64,000 bases of DNA from Adiantum capillus-veneris (taxonomy: Eukaryota; Streptophyta; Polypodiopsida; Polypodiales; Pteridaceae): contig CM043964.1 in assembly GCA_014529385.2 (NCBI GenBank), positions 133,026,420 through 133,090,419 on the forward strand, given 5' to 3'. The notes under the pieces were generated by a model, which saw only the letters and a program-made list of their open reading frames with translations, was not told where the DNA came from and did no database searches. Shown here piece after piece: positions 34,134 to 45,679 of this stretch (positions are counted from its first letter, which is position 1; the number at the start of each line of letters is the position of its first letter). The position numbers and the translations under genes are program-made.

Positions 34134-34235
34134 TTTGGTCCATACATTATGTTGTAGTTACAAATCAGAGCATTGCATACAAGTTTTGGTCCATACATTA
34201 TGTTGTAGGTACAAAACAAAGAATTGCATACAATT
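34134..34235. repeat. 51-bp direct tandem repeat, two copies
   Basis: Both units start tttggtccatacattatg and contain ttgcatacaa near the end, at a spacing of 51 bp. Confidence 0.7.
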
Positions 34236-34745
34236 TTTGGTTAACTTATGGATGGTTTGACATTTTTTTACAGTAAATGGTTACTAAAAAAAGCAGTTTT
34301 TAAGATCATATGGTAGGATTTCTTTATAGAAAATGCAGGAAAAACTGAAAATTTGTTAAAAACTTTAATATTTAGAATAGTAACTAGTTCAATAATTTTT
34401 AAGTTTGACATGGATAACCACTGATAGGTTCTTCGAAACCTGCCATACGTAGCCAAGTCTAACAAATTTGTTGTCTTGATGTGGATGCAGGTGAGAATTC
34501 CTTCTTGACTTAAAAAGGTTTAGCATGCTATAGTCAGACTCTGAAGACCCTTAATGATTCAATGGGGATGACCTTAACAATCCTATTACTTTCGTATAAA
34601 ATCATTAGAATGGTACCTCATTCTTATTATGCTATGCATTAATGAATCATAAACTGAGTCATTTCTGTACAAATCCTTGTTCAGCTATCTAAAGCCGATT
34701 GTCTTTTGAACCTTTTGTTCTTTTGTGTATACGTATCTAGTTTAA

Positions 34746-34838
34746 TACAACAACAACAACAACAACAAAACACGCACACATGCACACACATGTACACGCA
34801 CGCACACGTGTACACACACACACACACACACACACACA
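34746..34838. repeat. (AAC)n and degenerate (AC)n microsatellites
   Basis: Seven or so AAC units are followed by an AC-rich stretch interrupted by g and t, ending in a pure (AC)n run. Confidence 0.85.
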
Positions 34839-35639
34839 TGAGCTTCCGCCTCGCTCCCCTTCATGCCTTGTGACGGTCGCCAACCTCTGCGTCTGCCAAT
34901 GCCCTTAAGTAATGGCAGCTGGCTTTCTTACATGTTTATGCTTTAAATCCTTAGGAGGCCGTTCACAAGCCATGACCCCATAGCTCGCGGTGTAGCATGT
35001 ACATGTCCTTAGCGATAGGATACGTCGCGATACCCTTCACTGTCTCACACGAGCATTGGCACGAGGGCATCAATGGCCCACGTCTATTTCAGGGATCGAG
35101 TGCGATCTATCGTGTGATTTGCGTTTTGCAAATTTGGAAAAATAGGTAATTCGGGTACGCAAAATATGTAAATTTGAGTCCCCCCCCGCCCCCCACAACA
35201 CGCCTCTTCTCCCCTGGAGTCGGACTCGTGATGTCACCTTTGCAAGCCTATCATATTAACCACCTCTTGTTGAAAGCATTGAGAGACGTGTTTGTTTGAT
35301 GATGAAGCTCCCGCATTGTAAATTTGTGCAGATTGGTAAGTTCAGACGGCATCGCAAGATCAATGGCCCACGATGCCCCTGCTCCCTTAAAAAAAAGGGG
35401 CCATTGATCCCCTCTTGCCCATGCCCGTGTGTGAGAGACGCACAAGTGGCGTGCGCCAAAGAGAGCAACATTTCCGGAGCCACCAAAAACTTGGCAAAAG
35501 GAAAACACGAAAACTAAAGACGAGCCGGGCCATAGTGCTCAGGCCCCCAAAAAAGACGGGCACGCAGGAACGCAGTGTGTATCCAGACTAAAAAGCATCC
35601 GAAATCACTTGAAAAGCCGCTCTCGTCTTCTGTGCTTGT

Positions 35640-35670
35640 TGCTCTTCGCTCTCTCGCTCTCTCTCTCTCC
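35640..35670 (+). promoter_or_regulatory. CT-rich leader segment of the F-box gene
   Basis: ctcttcgctctctcgctctctctctctcc-type pyrimidine sequence lies 20-50 bp before the preferred start codon, a common feature of plant 5' leaders. No clear TATA box is visible. Confidence 0.35.
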
Positions 35671-35686
35671 CCAATCACAAGAAGAA

Positions 35687-37087
35687 ATGCGTGCGCTTTG
35701 CTTTGCTCCTGATGTGTTTGGTTGGAAAGAAGATGAGGCGTTGCCCAGGTTCTTTGAAGCAATTCCAAATGACCTCGTAGCGAAGGAAGTCCTGCCGCTT
35801 CTGGAGCTCCCCGACCTCAGGCGCTTGCCCCTGCTCTCCAAATCATGGTCCGCCCTCCTGTCAAAAGATTCTGTCTGGTCCTTCATTGCGTGCCAGAAAT
35901 GGTTCTTGAGAAAGTCTTGGCTTGTCATGCTCTGCCGGACTGGCCCCACCACAGAGATGGAGTTTGTGGCTTGCCCGCTGCCATCATCAGGGTCATCCTC
36001 GTCATCTTCATGGCAAGAAGGAGATCTCGACTGCTGGGTGTCACTTACTCCGGCCATCCAGAACTCGATCAAGCGGGGACTTTACTCTTTCTCTCATCTT
36101 CTGCCCCCGGTTGAACGATACTCATGCCCCACGGGGAAAATAAAAGGTTGTAGATTGTATCCTGTTGATGATAGGTGCTTGGTTGCTGCCTCCAAAGGCT
36201 TCATGTGCATTATCTGGCATTGCGATCCGTGCCGACGCCCTTTACGGCAATATCGTCCTAGTGCCAGGTTAGACGCACTAAACACTGCATCTATGACTCC
36301 GATGCTTCTAAACATCTTCACCGGCAGGGCCTATCTTATGGACTGGCCACATGCGTACTTCACAGTCATACCTCGTGATGGCAGTGGCGGACCCAGGAAT
36401 GTGTTCATGTCAATGCAGCACCATTATCTTGGAAGTGAAGATTTCAACCTTATTCTCCATGACGATCTTCTCAACTATGTGGAGGTGTACAACTCACATA
36501 CCGACTCTTGGAGGACCTTGGTGAACAGGAGGCCACGCACTGCTGATGATTATCCACATTTGAAGTTTACCAGCAGCAGGGTCCATCTGGGGGATGTTTT
36601 TGCTATCTGTCATAATGCTCTATATGCTTACTCGGCACTCTTTGATGAGTGGAGCAAGGTCGATGTGCTGTACCCTGTTGATGCTCGTCAGCGATACAGC
36701 CGCGCTTTCAAGTATGCCGACCGAGTTTTCCTTGCAGCGTTGCTGATGCCATGTACTCTGGATGAGGAATTTGGTGATGACAAGTTTCATGGGTTTGGAA
36801 TTTGGGAGCTGAAACCCATGCCTAGGGACGCGAATACCTACTTGTGGGAGCAAGTAGCAACATATTCTGAATATGACAACGAGTATCGCGAGTTCTTTCG
36901 CTCTTTTTCCTTGTTTGAGATAAAAGTCGTGGATTTCAAAGGTTTTGTATGCATGACAAGTTCATCAATATGTGGGAAAGAAGTTAGGAAATTCCCTCCC
37001 CTTGTGTACGGCATTGAATCTAAGTCCTGGTTTTTGTTGCCCGAGTGCAAAGGCGTCATGGACTATCGATGTGTCTTTGGATTGTAA
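35687..37087 (+). CDS. F-box protein, single exon, probable substrate receptor of an SCF E3 ligase
   Basis: An intact frame of 466 codons runs from the preferred start. The F-box is residues 25-69 (AIPNDLVAKEVLPLLELPDL, then LLSKSWSALLSKDSVW), which in this family binds SKP1. The following 390 residues contain spaced Trp, Gly and Tyr residues (for example VEVYNSHTDSWRTL and LYAYSALFDEWSKVD) as in kelch or F-box-associated beta-propeller domains; the repeats are weak, so the propeller type is uncertain. An upstream in-frame ATG at 35609 would add 26 residues translated from the CT-rich leader (MKSRSRLLCLLLFALSLSL), which mimics a signal peptide and is implausible for an F-box protein. No introns or stops are seen. 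It is the only intact gene in the window that looks like a host gene. Confidence 0.85.
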   Translation: MRALCFAPDVFGWKEDEALPRFFEAIPNDLVAKEVLPLLELPDLRRLPLLSKSWSALLSKDSVWSFIACQKWFLRKSWLVMLCRTGPTTEMEFVACPLPSSGSSSSSSWQEGDLDCWVSLTPAIQNSIKRGLYSFSHLLPPVERYSCPTGKIKGCRLYPVDDRCLVAASKGFMCIIWHCDPCRRPLRQYRPSARLDALNTASMTPMLLNIFTGRAYLMDWPHAYFTVIPRDGSGGPRNVFMSMQHHYLGSEDFNLILHDDLLNYVEVYNSHTDSWRTLVNRRPRTADDYPHLKFTSSRVHLGDVFAICHNALYAYSALFDEWSKVDVLYPVDARQRYSRAFKYADRVFLAALLMPCTLDEEFGDDKFHGFGIWELKPMPRDANTYLWEQVATYSEYDNEYREFFRSFSLFEIKVVDFKGFVCMTSSSICGKEVRKFPPLVYGIESKSWFLLPECKGVMDYRCVFGL

Positions 37088-38290
37088 CCAAAGACAAACC
37101 GTATTGAAGGAGGGTTGTCTCCCTCGTACCTTATTTGTCAAAAAGGTATTTTTAATTAGCAATGCCCTTGCTGGTACAGAAGTTCACACAAGTGGACTTT
37201 CCTTTTGGAGGTGGCAGTATCGTAGTAGGGGTATTAAGACATCAACTCTTTTGTCCTTGTTCTTTAGTGATTTGCTCAAAGCCTGTTACACCATGTGTTG
37301 GAGTTTAGTATTGTAATCGGCTTTCTTAGTGCTGATTTTAAAAATTGCTTGTTTAAATTTTTAAGGAGTTTTTTTTTCCATTTTTTCAAATAGGGCATAG
37401 CCTGCAAGTTTACACTGGATTTACCATGGTGTTGAAAAAGGTAGGGTATTTATCTTGGTTCCTCATTTCTTGTTTTGGATGGGAGTGTGCAGTTGGATGT
37501 CAGGGATGAAAAACTCTCGAGTGAGGAGCCATGAGCAGGAGAAGGGCACTACCTTGCATAGGTGACGGCCACGTAGAGCAACCTTGTGCAAAAGCCTCAC
37601 TGGTCGTTTTTCTAAGTGAGTCTCTCTTGTTCCTTTCTTACTCTCTTCTATTTCAGTTGTTAAGAATGTTAAGTCAGAAATAAACACTTCTGCCATATGG
37701 TTAGATTTGGAGTTACTCCAGACCCGAGCTTCGCTTTGTTGCAAGTAACAACTGAGGAGCTTTAGACTGAAATAAACAAAAACATTCACTGCCACAGGGC
37801 TGGATTTAGGCTTACATAAATCTTTTAAAAGCAAACAATGCTTCTTTTGCAAAACTGGAAAACAGGAGTTGAATTTGACCAACATAAATCACATGTCGAT
37901 ACGAGACTAAGTAAGACTCATGGTTGCATGGAATCAAACTAGAGGGTTGTCACAACCATTTAAATCTGCAATCCCACCTCATACGAGGCTTGAACCTGAT
38001 CGCTCTCGATGATAAACAACTCACTTGGACAGCGGTGTTTTCAACAACCTAAGGATTCTATGCGTGCTTTTAAGGGAGGGGAATTTGCAGCAATTGACGG
38101 AAGTCGATTCGCACAACCGTAGAGCTCAGAAACTCACCTTGAAGCTCGTGGGTGAATGCTCGCATGCGGTCTTACGTTGCTTGCAACGTTGGCATTGGCA
38201 AGGAGAAGAGCTCGAGGCTAACGTGATGATGTTGTCGATTCTCTAGTGCGGCACCGTGCAGATTGTAGCATGAAGATGAAGGTGGAGGGA
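37088..38290. other. Downstream region of the F-box gene, no gene seen
   Basis: The 3' untranslated region and intergenic DNA. Open frames here are short, lack recognisable motifs and have no supporting neighbours. Confidence 0.5.
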
Positions 38291-39292
38291 AGAAGAGCTC
38301 ACATAGAAACTGATAGTCGACTCAGTTCTTGGACATCGTTTTGATTAAACTTAAAAAAACCTTTCAAATATTGGCCTTTATACTCGGCCAAGGTCTCAAA
38401 TGTACATGGCCACTGTAACCAAGAGGTGTATTTTTCCTGTTGCCTTCTTTCAATATCTACGACATGTTTTTATGTATTTTATTTTTACTTGTTTTCCTCG
38501 AAACCCTTGAAAAGGTGCAAGTGGGCATTGCATGGCCAATGTGGTTCCTCACATTGGGAATGTCACAAACGGAAGCTGTCACAAGACAGACACGACATGC
38601 CAATAGAAAAGAACAGACTCAACAAGTTTTTAGCACTTCAATAACAACTGAAACTGAAACAGAGAGAGACGACACGCGACACGGAGTGGCGGAATTCCAC
38701 CCCACAGAGTATTGGCCCCAAACCTTGGCAACCCTTTCGGTATTTCTTTATATTACATCAACACATTACAAGCCGGTACTCCACGCTCTGCATCTTGTCT
38801 CAAAAGAGTGCTAGAGAATGAGCCCTAGCCTCTTATTTGAAGGCCCTAGGCCCAAAAGCAGTTTACATGAAAAGTATTCAAACTCAAAAGCTACTGGCCC
38901 AAAAGCTGGCACTGAAAAATCAGCCATCATAAATCACGGAAATCCGTACAGGTTGCCACGTCAGCACAATCAGGTCGAAACACGGAAGTCCGTACAGTTT
39001 TTCCACGTCAGCAGTCAACAAAGAATCCGAAATTCCATACAGTTGCCACATAATCAGTCTAGGGAGATTACGGAGATCTTACAGTGCCATGTTATGAACT
39101 TCTCTACGGGTGTGTGTGTGGCCTTGCTTTGTTTTAATGCCTTTATGTCACTTGGCCCCCATCAAATGGGGTGGGTCCCATAAGTTGGTGGGAACTTCAA
39201 CTCCTTCTGCTTCTTAGGGTTTATGCCCCTCAGTCGGGATCTGCATAGTGGCTCCGTTCTTCAATGGCTTGACAAGTCAGCAATTTGTGACA
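38291..39292 (-). repeat. Probable minus-strand LTR next to the F-box gene
   Basis: At 39293-39308 the minus strand reads a purine tract (caagaagggggcaa) followed at 39292 by TGTCACAAATTG, the usual end of a Ty3 internal region and start of an LTR. A minus-strand TATA-like box (taatataaag) lies at 38746-38755. The far border was not found, so 38291 is approximate, and no matching second LTR is in the window. Confidence 0.4.
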
Positions 39293-40929
39293 TTGCCCCC
39301 TTCTTGAAAGAAAGTAATCGTCCACGATTACAACATATCTGTAAAACAACTCAAGTTAGCTCAAAAATTTTCGAGGGTCATTCTGAGGGACAATCAGTTT
39401 GCTCTTTTTGTTAAGAGGTTGGCTTCTTCTTTCGGCTCTTTTGTTAAGGAGTTGCTTCTCCTTTCGTCCAAATCGGAACTCTTGATATTCCGGCGTAGTA
39501 AAATTAATCATCACACCCAGACCGCACTCATCTTCCACGGATTTCTTAATGCACTAAAATTACATACCCCAGGTAATCTCATCCAATTAGGAATATTCAA
39601 TGGTTGGCACATCACAATGCAACACAAATGCTCACATATGCATGTTACAAGACATGAAACATAAAGTCGCCAATGAACTCTCCCCTCTCAAATAACCATC
39701 CAGGTCCAAGCCATGAGATGTTCAATGACTCCCTCGTCACTCCTCCCGTAAATAACCTAAAAAGGTTCGGGCCATGAGATATAGAGGCCCTTTGCAACCC
39801 AGATTTTCTAGAACTTGAGGTCCTCAATGTTATGGAACTTGCCATGGTCTAGAATTTGAAACCGGGTCAGAGATTTTCCTTCCATCGTTAGTCCAAAGCC
39901 CTCATATTGCGTCTTGAAGTCTGTGACTTGCTCATCTCTTGCGTGTAGAGAGAGACATGGTCGTAAGGATATCGGCTTCTACTAAAGGTTTTCTTGACCC
40001 ACTTTTACACTTGTGAGTGTCTAACCATGCTTTGTTGGTTTGGCATTTGGTATTGGACCAAAGGAGGTAGATAGCCCAATACTTGTTGGATCACATTCTG
40101 CTCAAAGGGTATTTGTGGTTGGAATGGCCTTGAGTGGTCGGATAACCGTTGTTCCGGTTTGGCATTCCAAGATTCTAAAATGTACTCCCTATTGATGTTG
40201 CATTCAGAAGGGTTTGTGAGAATCTTGCACTATGAGCTTCATTTTCTAAAACTATATGAGGATTGGGTAAAACCGCTTCTTGCATTAGGAAAAATTTGGA
40301 CTCTCAAAGGGCTCTATAAGGACTTTGACTTTCTCTTTCTTATCCAAAACGGGCATACGATAAAATTTCCACAAATGAAATCAAAACTTTGACTTCTATT
40401 TTGACTTTGACTTTGACTTTCTCTTTTTTATCCAAAACGGACGTACGATAAAATTCTTACAAATGAAATTAAATCTTGTTGGACCTTTTGGATTTTGAAA
40501 ATACTCATCAAGATCTATCCATTGATATATACAATGCCATCAAATTCTTTATATTCTAAAAGATTCCATTTTTTAATGTAACAACTCTATCTTATAAATG
40601 GAATCTCTGCTCACATTTCAACTTGAGTGGGGAAGCCATACCTTCTACAAATAAACTCCAAATGTTTCAGAATTTGGGTTTGGGGATTTAGAACCTACTT
40701 TTTAAGATCTTTCCAATGATATGTTGGTTGATAGGGTATTGAATAAGTGTTTATGTACTTCACCGGTGGGTTACCCACTTTAGACAAGAGAGGCAAAGTC
40801 AAACCTCCTTATAGGGCCCCTTAGAGAGTCCAAAATTTTCCTAATGGTGCTCAAAATTTCTAAATTGTTTGTCTAGGTTTGTCCCTATGTGGTGCAAAGA
40901 TTCTGAAGCTTGTGGCATTACGTGTGGTT
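39293..40929. other. Degenerate repetitive DNA, no gene
   Basis: Probably internal or LTR sequence of decayed minus-strand retroelements. A segment of about 60 bp with the motif atccaaaacgg and acgataaaatt occurs twice (near 40336-40390 and 40430-40475), separated by a (gacttt)n stretch at about 40392-40425. No pol motif is recognisable. Confidence 0.4.
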
Positions 40930-41377
40930 TTCCTATGGGTAGCAACCCTCTCACTAGGAGACCTCTGTAGGTGTAAGCATTCTAGGTATTAATCCTTAAT
41001 TAAGTACTTAAACTCATGATTAAGAGTTAAGAAACTTGAACTGTACTCCAAGACAAGACTTAGAAGACTCTGTGTTTTGAATGTGTGATACAAGGGCTCC
41101 TTATATAAGAGACGAAGAGACATAAATGAAAAGACGTCTCCTGGCGAAGAGACATGACTTTAGACGTAAAGACACATCCTTTCGGCGAAGAGCTGCAACC
41201 ATTGGGTGAAGAGTCGCAACCATAGAGCGAAGGGGTGTGTGGCTTTTGGCAAAGATACACGTCTCTTGGGCGAAGGGGTGTGACCATCCAAGCGCAGGGG
41301 TTCTCCTTGGCATGGCACTTCGTGTATATGCAACTAGGAGTAGATGTATTCCTGTTATTATAGTCACAATCATGACA
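40930..41377 (-). repeat. Probable LTR of a minus-strand element E
   Basis: On the minus strand a purine tract (aaatgggagggaa, 41378-41390) precedes TGTCATGATTG at 41377. A TATA-like cttatataag at 41100-41109 lies about 270 bp in. The distal border is uncertain. ORFs crossing it have no protein signature. Confidence 0.5.
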
Positions 41378-42935
41378 TTCCCTCCCATTTAAAATGAGAG
41401 CCCGTGTCAAAGAAATGACTTCTAATGTTGACAGAAGTCTGGAAAAGCATTGAATCTTCGAAAATCTTCGATCTTTGAGTTATCGAAAACCTTTGTCTTG
41501 AGCCTTTGCTTCTTGCAAAACCTTTTCGCATTGACTGCTAAATCCCATGTCATTGCATTATTCAAAGACTTTTTAGAAGAATCTGGCTTAATCAGGTTGA
41601 CTGCAACAAGAGATTGATCTTCAAAATTCTTCATGCGATGTAAGACTTTTGATTCAAAATCTTCTAGTTACTTCAAAATATTTGCGGAAGAGGAAATCTT
41701 CTCAAGGTACTCTTCAGATGGGGTAACTTCAACTTTATGAATCACTGGAGAGGATTTTGGCGTGAGACTGTAATCATCTTTCAATAATGAATCCCAAAAC
41801 TCTTCAGAATCATCTTCAAAAACTATCACTTCATGACTTGCAATTGGCTTGTCATCATCCAGCAAAGAATCAAAGAAAGCATAGTCGTCTTCAGACTCTG
41901 AATTTGCAACTATCTCCTTATCTTTGTCTGGTAACGAAGTATCACATGGAAAACCTTTTTGCTTGAAATCATCTTTGTCTTCACCAATTGATTCAGAAGA
42001 AGTTAATGAATTCAAAAATTCATCAATAATAATATCTGCATCTTCATCAAAAATCATATTCTCTTCATAATCCATTGTATCATGTCATTTGACTTGTACA
42101 CCTGAGGCTTAAATCACTCTTTCCGCCTGAGAAATCTCGTGTAAAGTCAATTCATGTTTATCTTTGAAGAAATTGATAGTATATCCTTGAAAGCTAATTG
42201 CTTGATCATATTGGAATAACCAATGCTGCCTAAGAATCATGTCTGTAATAAGATAAAGGCATGACTTTTGAAATTCAATTGATCTGCATAAGTTTTAATC
42301 TCAAACTGCAATTGTCGAACTTTCTGATCACAAGTTAAAATTTATCTATCTGCTAATTCCACATTATATAAGTGAGATGTCGTCTGAGTTGGTAAACCAA
42401 GCTGTTGAACTATCTGACTGCTGACGATTTTTTTTATAGCATCCGCCGTCCACCAAAATATTAATGGAGCGACCATTGATAGTTCCAAGAAGGCTCAAAA
42501 CTTGATTTGAGAGAGGCTCCAAAACTGAAGAATTGCACTGAGCATGCTTCATAAGAATAGGCGTATCCTTTGAGACACAAATTGTATTGACCACAGATTT
42601 TCCTTTATCCTCTTTCAAGGGGATTTAACATACTTTACACTTCAAATGTTAGTGGTTAGGTTAGTAAAGTTAGTCAAAATTAGCATCAAATTAATAAAAT
42701 TAGCACATTGGAAACGAAGCGAAATTAGTAAGGGTTAACATGAAATTAGTGAAATTGGGGGTGGAATTGGGGATTTGGGGTCTTCATAACTCAACATTAG
42801 CATCTTTTTCTTGCACATCATCATCAAATCACAACCAAAAATTGAGTTACACACACTCAAAAACCAACAAAATTAGTAGTGAAATTACTCTATTCTACAC
42901 ATCCTAAACTCACTAGCTTAGGATATCGATCCTCG
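41378..42935 (-). pseudogene. Internal remnant of element E: protease and acidic ORF, no RT
   Basis: Minus-strand pieces: 42618-42364 with INGRSINILVDGG, the start of a retropepsin with DGG; about 42320-42120 with DMILRQHWLFQYD, matching the second protease block, out of frame; and 42075-41668, an acidic 135-residue ORF (EEFWDSLLKDDYSL, FFDSLLDDDKP). No reverse transcriptase or integrase lies between these and the LTR at 41377, so this is a protease-only remnant. The leader next to the primer site (42640-42935) is AT-rich and non-coding. Confidence 0.55.
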
Positions 42936-42953
42936 GCAACGGTGCCAAACGTA
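42936..42953 (-). other. Primer-binding-site-like sequence, tRNA-Asp type
   Basis: On the minus strand tttggcaccgttgccgagg resembles the complement of tRNA-Asp used by several plant Ty3 families. It marks the 5' end of the internal region of element E. Confidence 0.5.
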
Positions 42954-42956
42954 GGG

Positions 42957-43156
42957 AGGCGTTGTAGCACGACCTAATCGCAACCCACACAAAACTATCA
43001 AATCCGTGGATCGGCAACCCGGTTAGGGCATGGAAGCATGAGCATCGGATGAATGGGATAGAGGATTCAAGAGATCACCTCTCCAATGCAAGTAGAGATT
43101 AGCCATGGCAAGACTAACTCTAAACCTACTCTAATCATTAATCAATTAATCTCCTA
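42957..43156 (-). repeat. LTR fragment cut by the left end of CACTA B
   Basis: 200 bp between the primer-like site and the CACTA terminus is presumably the inner end of the 5' LTR of element E. It does not visibly match the LTR at 40930-41377, so the pairing is unproven. Its continuation is not found on the far side of CACTA B. Confidence 0.35.
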
Positions 43157-43485
43157 CACTACAACATGTTGCGCGAATACTGGCGCGCAAATACCGATTT
43201 GAGTTTATTTTTAAAATGAACTAAGTCGGTATACGCATCGGTATCCGCCTCGGAATCAACACGCTTATATACGCGTCGATATATTCAGCATCGGTATAAA
43301 CGCTTGTATACACGTCGATATAAGCGCTGAAATACGTATCCAAATAAGCTATTATATACACGTCGGTATAACCCTCTGAATTCACGATTATATACGCGTC
43401 GGTATGTTCGTCTAAATACGTGCTGGAAATTATAGGTCGTTTTCGACGCGTATACCGGCGCCTATACAGACGCATATAGTAGCGC
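43157..43485. repeat. Left terminal and subterminal repeats of CACTA B
   Basis: After the cactac terminus, motifs such as catcggtata, cgcgtcgatat, cacgtcggtata and cgtataccggcg recur in both orientations. The continuation after element F (gcgcttatacc at 52190) completes the same motif, showing that F is inserted inside the subterminal block. Confidence 0.8.
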
Positions 43486-44626
43486 TGTCAGGAGTTTTTT
43501 GGAGCAAGGGATTGCGCATATGTACATATACATGCATGGTGCATCAAATAAAGAATTGCCCATTTTTCAGAGGCAGGTGGTTACGTATTCCCCACATGTG
43601 TACAGGTAGGACAATATGTACATAGTGAATCGATTTTCACTATTACCAGTACCACTGTGTTTTTTCTACAATAAGGAGGATTTGGTAGCGCGTAAAACTT
43701 CTTGAGGAAGCTATCCGCGGGCCAACGACATGAGGTCAGCAGGTGCGTTAGATGGCATCTAGTGGCGTCAGGAGGGTGAACGAGGTCAATATTTGCACGC
43801 GGATGAGGACGGACACAACGTGGGTGTTTTCTTGTGAGAGTTATGCAAAAAAGTCATCATTAGGACCACTTTTTGGGGCCACTTCACGTGGTGGCGAGAT
43901 GCATTATTGGAAAAAAGTTGAGTGCCAGGTGTGCGAATGATGCAAAAAGGTGACAACTATGCACTGCGAGGTCAGTTTTTGGCCTGTTCGGGGTCCATTT
44001 GAGGTCATCTAAAAGGCCAAGGGTGCCCAACTAAAAAATCTAAGTGTGGGAACTGAAAAAACACAGAGAAGACCAGAAAAAACGTGGAGAAGAGAGGAGG
44101 AACAGCCGCAGCTGTGTTTTTGCTCATTTTGGAGCCTGTTTTGGCCGTAAACTGCTCATCCGAGGTCGGATTTGAGCACTTTGACATTGTAGACTAGGGT
44201 TTTGGGCCGTTCCGGACGCGATGGCGCTGTCCATTTTTCCAAATTCCTCACTCTTTTCCTACTGTTTTTCTGTGTAAGTTTCTCCTATGAGCGAAGTTTC
44301 TGCTCTAGTTTGTGATTGTATCTCGCTTATTTTACCCATGTTGTGTGAGCTATTTGCCCCATTGGTGTTGGCCCAAGCTCAATTTTATCTAAACATCAGA
44401 AATTATCCTCTTTTGAGCTGAGTTTTTTGGGTGTGTGTGTCTGTGTGTGTCTGTGTGGAGTGGGCAAGTGGATAGTCTCTCTCCTCTCACTCCAGAGGTG
44501 TGTTCCCTGTCTCGGCCAGGTGTGTTGTGTAAGCCGAGTGGTGCCCCATAGTGTATGTGTGTATCTTCCCAAGAGTGTGTGCCATGTTGTTATAGAGGCG
44601 CAGTGTGTGTTTTCATCCTGCTCACA
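43486..44626 (+). repeat. 5' LTR of element F
   Basis: It begins tgtcaggagtttttt and ends cctgctcaca (TG...CA). A (GT)n-rich stretch near 44430-44460 is longer than in the 3' copy. Confidence 0.9.
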
Positions 44627-44632
44627 TTCTTT

Positions 44633-44650
44633 TGGTGCCCCCACTGAGGA
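44633..44650 (+). other. Primer binding site region of element F
   Basis: tggtgcccccactgagga begins six bases after the LTR, the expected place for a primer site. I could not assign the tRNA with certainty; it is not the initiator Met type used by C and D. Confidence 0.5.
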
Positions 44651-45679
44651 TCTTCTTCGAGTACCTTCTGCTTCGAGCTTCGAGCTTCGGGATTACAGGT
44701 TGCAGGTTGCAGATTACAGATTACAGGTTACAGGTTACAGGTTACAGGGATAGGTACAGGTACAGGTGATTCACACAGGTACAGGTAGCTGGAGTACAGT
44801 GATATACTAGCAGTGATGTCACTTGCAGTTGTGGGAATGCATCACTTGGCGCCTATTTGAGCGCATTGTCTGCTGGATTGTACGTTACTTGTGGAAACTA
44901 CCATTGTACGCATTTTTGGAGCCAAAATTGGTTGTATTTGGCAGTCCCAGCCATTTCTGAGACTTGGTCTGGAAGGTAGTCATTTATGAGACTTGACTAT
45001 ATGCGATTTGCATTAGCCTTCGTGTGAGGGTCGATAGCGTGAGGTTTTTATTGAGCTGAGGGATTCTCAAATGTGGAGATCCTTTCGGTGATACAGGTAG
45101 CTGCAGCACCCTTTTTGTGACCTCGCCATAAGCTATGTACTAGTGATTCCTACTTGATGCTCGGGTTCTATTGTTGACAGTTTATGCATACATAGACAGT
45201 CTATATTTTGGGTTCCTACTGCTCTACTTCTGGGGAAACTCTGTCGAAATTTTCCCAAGTTATGATGGCTGGTTTTTTGGTATTTTGAGCCATTTATGCT
45301 GTTATGCTGCTGAAATTTTGGCAAAATCAGAGGCTGAGTCAGGTGTGTCTTCTTGGGAGCTTCATGGTTGGCTTTAATGGATGATCAAAATGGCCCTCAG
45401 TTCACTTCTTTTCATTTAACTCAAAGAATTCAGATTAATGTTCATGTGTCCAGGAGGATCTTTTTCTAGCAGCGCATAGTCTTTATGTTTGGGCCAAGAA
45501 GATTGAGAGAGATCCTGGAATGTCCTTTGCCTGTTGTAATTCCGATGATCAACTATGAAAACTCATTTGATGTGCATGTGTTTGTTCTCATCTAAAGCTG
45601 AGCTCCATTGAAGTTTCTGGGGATTGGGTAGTGAAAAGTTTTGGGTTCTTGCACGTGTGTTTGAAGGGGTTCTCTAGCC
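44651..45679 (+). other. Long untranslated leader of element F with ttacagg repeats
   Basis: About 1 kb with no gene. At 44693-44788 the motifs gattacag, gttacag and ggtacag repeat about a dozen times. The rest is unique and non-coding. Confidence 0.7.

Larger units (their letters stand above)
33144..35600. other. Intergenic region upstream of the F-box gene
   Basis: 2.5 kb without a supported gene. It is AT-rich and has a 51-bp tandem pair (34134-34235, tttggtccatacattatg), (AAC)n at about 34746-34768 and an AC-rich microsatellite to 34838, then GC-rich sequence with two C runs near 35180. The promoter of the F-box gene is presumably in the last part. Confidence 0.5.

Noticed and set aside
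35609-35686. Signal-peptide-like N-terminus (MKSRSRLLCLLLFALSLSL) on the F-box ORF
   Set aside because: It is translated from the CT-rich leader; the next Met at 35687 gives a normal F-box protein start.
37463-37885. 140-residue minus-strand ORF downstream of the F-box gene
   Set aside because: No motif, no neighbour and no codon pattern to support it.
43221-43475. Tyr/Asp/Ile-rich 84-residue minus-strand ORF
   Set aside because: It is the translation of CACTA subterminal repeats.
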